Assembly (NCBI GenBank): GCA_026389255.1
Contig: JAPLIF010000226.1
Coordinates: 1-10,360, forward strand
Length of the DNA stretch: 10,360 nucleotides
Reading direction: 5' to 3'
DNA from: Cyanobacteriota bacterium
Lineage (GTDB): Bacteria > Cyanobacteriota > Cyanobacteriia > PCC-6307 > Cyanobiaceae
Of this stretch, positions 6,583-10,360 are shown piece after piece (the first letter of the stretch is position 1; each line of letters begins with the position of its first letter). Under the pieces are notes generated by a model. That model was not told where the DNA came from and did not search any database. It was given only the letters and a program-made list of their open reading frames with translations. Both the position numbers and the translations under genes were made by a program.

Positions 6583-8301
6583 TCAGGATTTACGGCCGGC
6601 GGCCTTGGACTTTTGTTTGAGACGATTGGCGTCCCGTTTCTGGCTGCGGGCTTGCTCTTCACGGGCCTGGTCCGCTTCCTGGCGCTCCTCCTCCTTTTTC
6701 TGCAAGTAGTAGGCGTAATCGCCGCGGTAGACCACCAGCTCGCCATCGCGCAGCTCGACAATGCGGTTCGCCACCCTGGAAATGAAGTAGCGGTCGTGGG
6801 AAACCACCAGGGCCGCCCCTTCGTAGGCCCGCACCGCATCTTCCAGCATCTCCTTGGCCGGAATGTCGAGGTGATTGGTGGGCTCGTCCAGGACCAATAG
6901 GTTGCATGGGGTCACGAGCATCAGGGCGAGGGCGAGGCGTGCTTTCTCGCCACCACTCAGCTGGCCAACGTTCTTGAACACAGAGTCATTGCTGAGCCCA
7001 AACCGGCCCAGAAGACTGCGCACCTGGGTCTGGGTCCAGTCGGGGACGGCGCTGAACAGGGTGTCGATCACCGTTCGATTCAGGTCGAGGGCCTCAGCCT
7101 GGTTTTGTTCGAAGTAAGCGGGAATCACGTTGTGTTCCCCGATTCCCCCTTCCCCCTCCTCCGGTTGTTCCAGGCCCAGCACAAACCGAAGCAAGGTCGA
7201 TTTGCCAGCCCCGTTGGGGCCGACAAGGGCGATGCGATCGCCCCTTTCGACCTCCAGGTTGGCGCCCAGAAACAGCAGCCGATCGTCGTAGCTGTGGCTG
7301 AGATCCTTGAGGGAAGCCACCAACCGGCCGGAACGGGGCGCCGGGGGGAACTGGAAACGCGGTCCCTCGACCCCTTCTAGGGGAGCTTCGATGCGATCCA
7401 CTTTGTCCAGTAACTTCTCGCGGCTCTTGGCCTGGGTGCTGCGGGTGGCACTGGCCCGGAAGCGGTCGATGAAGGCCTGTTGGGCGCCAAGCTCCTTTTG
7501 CTGCCGTTCGTAGGCGGACTGGGTGGCTTCCCGTTCGAGTTCCTTCTGTTCGAGGTGCTGGCTGTAGTTCCCTAGGTAGGTGCGTGAGATGCCCCGTTCC
7601 GTGGCAACGATCTGATTGCAGACCCGATCGAGGAACGTGCGGTCATGGCTGATGACGACCAGGGGCACGGTCTGTTCCAGCAGATAGCTTTCCAGCCACT
7701 GAATCGTTTCCACGTCAAGGTGGTTGGTGGGTTCATCCAGCAGCAGGAGGTCGGGATCCTGCAGGAGGATTTTCCCCAGGGCGATGCGCATCTGCCAACC
7801 GCCGGAGAAGTCGCCCACCGGTCGTTCCGCCAGCTCGACAGTGAAGCCGATCGTGGGCAACAACTTGTCGATGCGTGCCTCCAGTTCATAGCCATGCAGG
7901 GCCTCGAAGCGGCTCTGGAGACGACCGAGTTGTTCAATGAGTCGATTAAGGAGATCGGCATCCTCGGCCGCCTGGTCCGTCGCCATCTCGTTCTCGACCA
8001 GGTGCATGCCGTTGAGCACCTCGGCGGCTTCTCCAAAGGCCTGAAACAGTTCCTGGCGCACACTGCGCAGGAGATCAACATCAAATTCCTGTTGCAGATA
8101 GGCGATGCGGGGATCGCCTTTGCGCACCACCTGGCCGCTGGTCGGCTCCTCCAGTCCGGCGATGATTCGCATTTGAGTGGATTTGCCTGCCCCATTCACG
8201 CCCACAAGTCCGATGCGGTCCCCGGCCTTCACCTCCCAACTCACATCTTTGAGCACCTCGCCGGTGGGGTAGATCTTGCCGATACGTTCGAGGCGCAGCA
8301 C
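6583..8301 (-). CDS. ABC-F family ATPase (Uup/EttA-like, ribosome-associated)
   Basis: ABC-F proteins carry two fused nucleotide-binding domains without membrane parts; many bind the ribosomal E site and relieve stalled translation. From the GTG at 8301 the product is 572 residues. Domain 1 has Walker A GVNGAGKST (34-42), signature SGGW (166-169) and LLLLDEPTNHLD with DEPTNHLD at 189-196. A charged coiled linker spans about 235-310. Domain 2 has GPNGAGKST (361-369), LSGGE (449-453) and DEPTNHLD (473-480). A Lys/Glu/Arg-rich coiled tail ends the protein from about residue 530. I chose GTG because the conserved text begins LRLERIGKIYPTGE; AAGGA lies 11 bases upstream. An ATG at 8355 would add 18 weak residues. 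The first signature is SGGW rather than SGGQ or SGGE. The subgroup (Uup, EttA, or a plant/cyanobacterial clade) cannot be fixed by eye. Confidence 0.94.
   Translation of the reverse strand: MLRLERIGKIYPTGEVLKDVSWEVKAGDRIGLVGVNGAGKSTQMRIIAGLEEPTSGQVVRKGDPRIAYLQQEFDVDLLRSVRQELFQAFGEAAEVLNGMHLVENEMATDQAAEDADLLNRLIEQLGRLQSRFEALHGYELEARIDKLLPTIGFTVELAERPVGDFSGGWQMRIALGKILLQDPDLLLLDEPTNHLDVETIQWLESYLLEQTVPLVVISHDRTFLDRVCNQIVATERGISRTYLGNYSQHLEQKELEREATQSAYERQQKELGAQQAFIDRFRASATRSTQAKSREKLLDKVDRIEAPLEGVEGPRFQFPPAPRSGRLVASLKDLSHSYDDRLLFLGANLEVERGDRIALVGPNGAGKSTLLRFVLGLEQPEEGEGGIGEHNVIPAYFEQNQAEALDLNRTVIDTLFSAVPDWTQTQVRSLLGRFGLSNDSVFKNVGQLSGGEKARLALALMLVTPCNLLVLDEPTNHLDIPAKEMLEDAVRAYEGAALVVSHDRYFISRVANRIVELRDGELVVYRGDYAYYLQKKEEERQEADQAREEQARSQKRDANRLKQKSKAAGRKS
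7234..7241. repeat. HIP1 octamer GCGATCGC
   Basis: This is the second perfect HIP1 octamer of the window, inside the ABC-F gene. Two copies in 10 kb are far more than expected by chance for an 8-mer and fit a HIP1-bearing cyanobacterium. Confidence 0.8.
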
Positions 8302-8418
8302 GGAGCCAGGGATCCTTGATGTCCCTTCATCATCCCCCGGCGCCAGGGGCCCCATGGGTCAGGCCTGTCCGTCAGACTGCTGGGCCGCTGCTTCCCGCAG
8401 ACACCAGCAGGGTTCCCG

Positions 8419-8739
8419 ATGATCAAACGCCTTGAGCAGGTGGCTGCCCTTGTGGTGGCGGCCGGCCTGGCCCTCGTCAGCTATTGGCTGTTCTTCAGTT
8501 GGGCCCAGGGGGGGGGCGTCCAGCACCGCCGCCTGCCCCAAGGCCGCTCCATGGCGGCGCCAGACGGACGGGGCGCCGCCATTGGCGCGAGCGGGCGGCT
8601 GCCGTTGCCCTCAAAGGCCGCCGCGGGCCTTAAGCAACCATTGTTTGGTGTCCAGATCGTCAAGGCTGGCGATGTGGGCTCGTACCTCATCAACAGACAC
8701 CGGCAGACCCAGGGCAGCGCCGATCTCGACAATGCGTGA
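8419..8739 (+). CDS. Possible small membrane protein; downstream frame uncertain after a G9 tract
   Basis: The frame from ATG 8419 begins MIKRLEQVAALVVAAGLALV and continues SYWLFFSWAQ. This is a convincing single membrane helix at about residues 8-28 after a short basic N-terminus. A run of nine G (8508-8516) follows at codon 31. Beyond it this frame reads as low-complexity residues and overlaps the opposite-strand Nif11-like gene by 129 bases. One of the other frames after the G run gives a Pro/Ala/Arg-rich tail (RPAPPPAPRPLHGG) and stops near 8630, which looks more natural for a small membrane protein and overlaps the neighbour only slightly. So the real 3' end may be near 8630, if the G count is wrong or variable. 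AGGG lies about eight bases before the ATG. The gene is divergent from the ABC-F gene. No family is recognised. Confidence 0.42.
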   Translation: MIKRLEQVAALVVAAGLALVSYWLFFSWAQGGGVQHRRLPQGRSMAAPDGRGAAIGASGRLPLPSKAAAGLKQPLFGVQIVKAGDVGSYLINRHRQTQGSADLDNA

Positions 8740-8904
8740 GAGGGTGCCGCTGGGATCCTGGAGGGCCTGACGAAAAAGGGCCTGGGTCAGCGCCGCTTCA
8801 CCACTGATCCTGCTGTAGAGGAGGGCGGCGTTGCTCGACGGGTCGCCCGAAGCTTGTGGCGACGTATCGCCTGAAGGCGGTGGCGTGGAGGGACTGAGGG
8901 CCAT
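8611..8904 (-). CDS. Nif11-like small protein ending in Gly-Gly-Leu
   Basis: The 97-residue product has a Pro/Ser/Gly-rich N-terminus (about residues 1-28). A helical domain follows with EAALTQALFRQALQDPSGTL, then IVEIGAALGLPVSVDEVRAH and LDDLDTKQWLLKARGGL. The arrangement (helix, DP turn, 'A-x-x-x-G-x-x-x-S-x-x-E-L/V' helix, GG at the end) resembles the Nif11 domain. In many cyanobacteria that domain serves as the leader of peptide natural products cleaved after Gly-Gly; in others it occurs as small proteins of unknown role. Here only one residue follows GG, so there is no core peptide. The annotated ATG is 8904, but a stronger ribosome-binding site (GAGGGAG) precedes an out-of-frame ATG at 8938, which may mark a lesion. 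The gene follows the 101-residue gene by 68 bases on the same strand. Confidence 0.62.
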   Translation of the reverse strand: MALSPSTPPPSGDTSPQASGDPSSNAALLYSRISGEAALTQALFRQALQDPSGTLSRIVEIGAALGLPVSVDEVRAHIASLDDLDTKQWLLKARGGL

Positions 8905-8972
8905 CGTGGGGGCAGCGGCGGCGAGGAGGAATGCCCATCTTCTCCCTCGGGTTGCCCCTTGGGGGCCTCAGA

Positions 8973-9278
8973 TCAGGCCGCGGCGACCTGATCGTCCACG
9001 TCGGTGCCGGTGGCGGAGGCATCCTCCATGCTGCGGGCATCGAGGCAGAGAACCTTGCGCAATTGGGCGTAATTGGCAGCGAGGGAGGGTTGCCCTTCCT
9101 GTTGGGCTCCATATTCCGCCCGTTGCAACACGTGGTGCAGGTGTGTCAGTAGGTATGTACTGATCACAGCTGACACCAGCACATCACTGCGTTCGGGACT
9201 GCGGCTCTTGCTGGCGCGGCTTTTGACCTGCGGAGTGGCTGCGGGCGTCTTGGGGCGAACAGGGGTGGATCGGGCCAT
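8973..9278 (-). CDS. Hypothetical protein with a basic N-terminus, 101 residues
   Basis: I do not recognise this family. Residues 1-30 are Lys/Arg/Pro/Ser-rich and probably disordered (MARSTPVRPKTPAATPQVKS). A helical domain then spans about 30-85 with SDVLVSAVISTYLLTHLHHV, a His-rich LTHLHHVLQ patch, and SLAANYAQLRKVLCLDARSM. The acidic tail ends DVDDQVAAA. The basic N-terminus suggests nucleic-acid or ribosome contact, which is inference. I chose the ATG at 9278. The frame continues to 9485, but its upstream part is translated tandem repeat and is unlikely to be coding. No clear ribosome-binding site precedes the ATG. It is divergent from the ribbon-helix-helix gene and shares the 164-base repeat-bearing intergenic region with it; the Nif11-like gene follows. 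Confidence 0.68.
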   Translation of the reverse strand: MARSTPVRPKTPAATPQVKSRASKSRSPERSDVLVSAVISTYLLTHLHHVLQRAEYGAQQEGQPSLAANYAQLRKVLCLDARSMEDASATGTDVDDQVAAA

Positions 9279-9313
9279 GGCGCGGACCGGTACGGTGCTC
9301 AAAGCATAGTGCT

Positions 9314-9324
9314 GGATACTATCC
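9314..9324. promoter_or_regulatory. Palindrome GGATACTATCC, possible operator
   Basis: A perfect 11-bp palindrome (five-base arms around a central C) lies 36 bases upstream of the 9278 start and about 36 bases before the tandem repeats. It is AT-richer than its surroundings. A dimeric regulator site, possibly for the adjacent ribbon-helix-helix protein, is an inference; chance cannot be excluded. Confidence 0.3.
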
Positions 9325-9359
9325 CAGACGATCTCTGTACACTTCCTCCTAACCTTGCG

Positions 9360-9443
9360 GATCTCCGCAGTCCGATCTCCGCAGTCGGATCTCCGCGGTC
9401 CGATCTCCGCAGCCCGATCTCCCCAGCCGTATTTCCGCAGCCG
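9360..9443. repeat. Six imperfect 14-bp tandem repeats, consensus GATCTCCGCAGTCC
   Basis: Six contiguous units begin at 9360, 9374, 9388, 9402, 9416 and 9430. The first four differ from one another only at the eleventh, thirteenth and fourteenth bases; the fifth and sixth decay further. The last base of unit six is the first base of the GTG start codon of the ribbon-helix-helix gene. There are no spacers, so it is not a CRISPR array. The array fills the space just upstream of a DNA-binding protein gene. Because 14 is not a multiple of three, it is not a coding repeat. An operator array or simple slippage expansion are the two readings. Confidence 0.9.
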
Positions 9444-9742
9444 TGGCCACCCGTCAGACCTCCTCCAGCGGGCGATCCAAATCACCCCGAATCCAGGTGG
9501 TGCTGCCCGAGGACGTTTGTGAACGGTTGGCCAGCTTGGCGGAGGCGGAGTCGCGGACCGTCAGCAACATGGCCAAGGTCCTGATCCAGCAAGGCTTGGA
9601 CCGCATCGAACGCCAGCAGGGCCAGGAGGCCGCCCCCGGCAGTGCCCGCTTCCGAGAGGTCCTTGAACTCCAGCAGCGCTTGGGACCTCGCCGACTCAAG
9701 GGAGTCCCTCGCCGCCTTCGCTTACCCCGCAGGGCTGATTAA
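9443..9742 (+). CDS. Ribbon-helix-helix (CopG/Arc-type) DNA-binding protein
   Basis: The 99-residue product carries a ribbon-helix-helix fold. The beta strand is RIQVVLP (16-22), helix A is PEDVCERLASLAEAE (about 22-36), and helix B is TVSNMAKVLIQQGLDRIER (about 39-57), with the usual S-x-x turn between helices. Such proteins bind DNA as dimers through paired strands, often at direct repeats, and commonly repress their own gene. A Ser-rich leader precedes the fold, and the C-terminus is strongly basic (GPRRLKGVPRRLRLPRRAD), which could add non-specific DNA contact. I chose the GTG at 9443 because no in-frame ATG lies before the fold. It has no ribosome-binding site and directly abuts the 14-bp repeat array. 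No toxin gene is adjacent, so a toxin-antitoxin role is not supported. It converges with anmK. Confidence 0.78.
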   Translation: MATRQTSSSGRSKSPRIQVVLPEDVCERLASLAEAESRTVSNMAKVLIQQGLDRIERQQGQEAAPGSARFREVLELQQRLGPRRLKGVPRRLRLPRRAD

Positions 9743-9754
9743 GACCAACCCAAA

Positions 9755-9793
9755 GGGGAAATCAGTATCCAGAAAGAATGGCGTGCTTTCCCC
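9755..9793. terminator. Weak inverted repeat between convergent genes
   Basis: GGGGAAA (9755-9761) pairs with TTTCCCC (9787-9793) across a 25-base loop, in the 55 bases between the ribbon-helix-helix stop and the anmK stop. The loop is long and no T-run follows on either strand, so a bidirectional terminator is only a possibility. Confidence 0.22.
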
Positions 9794-9797
9794 CTCC

Positions 9798-10360
9798 CTA
9801 GCCTTGGTGCTGGGCCCAGAGACCCAGCACGGCGGCTTTACGGGCTCCGGTGACCGAGGGCAGGGACCCGGCATGGCCCTGCTGGTGCCACCAGGCCAAC
9901 AGGGCGAAGGCCAGGGCTTCCCGCTGGGAGTCGCCGATGCCCAGTTCGGCCAGGGGGCGGACGGCCAGGCCGCGGCAACGGCGGCGCAGCTGGTCCATCA
10001 GCATGCGGTTGCGGGCGCCGCCGCCGGCCACCAGGAGTTCCAGGGGGCGAGGGCCCCGCTCTAGATCCTGGGCCACAACGGCTGCTGTCAAGGCCGTGAG
10101 GCTGGCCAGGGCGTCGGCGGGCTCCGGGGAGCCCTGCTCGGCCAACCGGCGGAGTCGCTGCTCCAGGTCGGGGGCGCCAAACAGCTCACGGCCGGTGGAT
10201 TTGGGCGGTCGCTGCAGGAAGTAAGGCTCCTGCAGCCATTGCTGGATCAATGTTTCGTTGACTTGGCCGAGCTGCGCCCAGGCCCCTTCGTCATCGAAAC
10301 TGAGCTGCCCCTGGCTGAAGCGTTGCACCGCCAGGTCAATCAGGGTATTGGCCGGGCCAC
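9798..10360 (-). CDS. anmK: Anhydro-N-acetylmuramic acid kinase (partial, C-terminal part)
   Basis: AnmK phosphorylates and hydrolyses 1,6-anhydro-N-acetylmuramic acid to MurNAc-6-phosphate in cytoplasmic peptidoglycan recycling. The window holds the last 186 or so codons; the gene enters at the right edge in the frame GPANTLIDLAVQRFSQGQLS, matching the family's GPAN-x-LID motif. Further AnmK signatures are FLQRPPKSTGRELF, LELLVAGGGARNRMLMDQLR (the GGG-x-x-N nucleotide-binding block of the sugar-kinase fold) and the C-terminal IGDSQREALAFALLAWW, where the family usually has D-x-x-E-A-x-A-F-A-x-L-A. The stop is TAG at 9800-9798. It converges with the ribbon-helix-helix gene. The ATP-binding N-terminus lies outside the window. 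Confidence 0.94.
   Translation of the reverse strand, partial: GPANTLIDLAVQRFSQGQLSFDDEGAWAQLGQVNETLIQQWLQEPYFLQRPPKSTGRELFGAPDLEQRLRRLAEQGSPEPADALASLTALTAAVVAQDLERGPRPLELLVAGGGARNRMLMDQLRRRCRGLAVRPLAELGIGDSQREALAFALLAWWHQQGHAGSLPSVTGARKAAVLGLWAQHQG

Noticed and set aside
8798..9112. 104-codon minus-strand open frame
   Set aside because: It overlaps two better frames on the same strand and is Pro/Arg-rich. Only its internal ATG at 8938 with a good ribosome-binding site is of note, and that is reported as a possible lesion.
9360..9443. CRISPR array
   Set aside because: Units are only 14 bp and contiguous with no spacers; no cas genes are present.
9279..9485. N-terminal extension of the 101-residue minus-strand gene
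   Set aside because: The added residues translate the 14-bp repeats and the intergenic palindrome. The ATG at 9278 begins sensible sequence.
9443..9742. Antitoxin of a toxin-antitoxin pair
   Set aside because: Ribbon-helix-helix proteins are often antitoxins, but the next gene is convergent anmK and no toxin-like frame is adjacent.

Overview
The window most likely comes from a GC-rich unicellular cyanobacterium of the Synechococcus/Cyanobium (picocyanobacterial) type. The grounds are high overall GC, two copies of the cyanobacterial octamer GCGATCGC (HIP1) at 3066 and 7234, a DUF2973-type cyanobacterial protein, a cyanobacterial-looking HtrA/Deg protease, and several small conserved-looking proteins of picocyanobacterial style. 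It reads as chromosomal core sequence. I see no transposase, integrase, tRNA, CRISPR array or phage gene.

Positions 1-4680 form one compact run of minus-strand genes. In transcription order they are: a 35-residue membrane peptide (4680-4573), a DUF2973-like membrane protein (4535-4227), an unrecognised 128-residue protein (4167-3781), the DExH helicase gene hrpB (about 3763-1408), xseA (1396-173) and xseB (160 to beyond the window edge). Gaps are short, so this is probably one operon ending in exonuclease VII. hrpB appears broken: the helicase core and the C-terminal domain lie in different frames, roughly 50-60 expected residues are missing at the junction, and no ordinary start codon precedes the expected N-terminus.

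Positions 4699-5910 carry a divergent plus-strand gene for a periplasmic or membrane-anchored HtrA/Deg serine protease with one PDZ domain. It converges on a 92-residue minus-strand protein (6207-5929). After a 375-base stretch with hairpins and no convincing gene comes a minus-strand ABC-F ATPase (8301-6583).

Positions 8356-9797 hold small genes: a possible plus-strand single-span membrane peptide with a nine-G tract (8419 onward), a minus-strand Nif11-like protein ending in Gly-Gly-Leu (8904-8611), a minus-strand basic unknown protein (9278-8973) and a plus-strand ribbon-helix-helix DNA-binding protein (9443-9742). The 164-base divergent intergenic region before that regulator holds six imperfect 14-bp tandem repeats running into its start codon, a plausible operator array. 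The window ends in the C-terminal part of anmK (minus, 10360-9798), a peptidoglycan-recycling sugar kinase.

The most interesting points are the regulator-plus-repeat arrangement, the decayed hrpB, and the Nif11-like protein with a leader-type ending but no core peptide. I found no clear multi-gene novel system.
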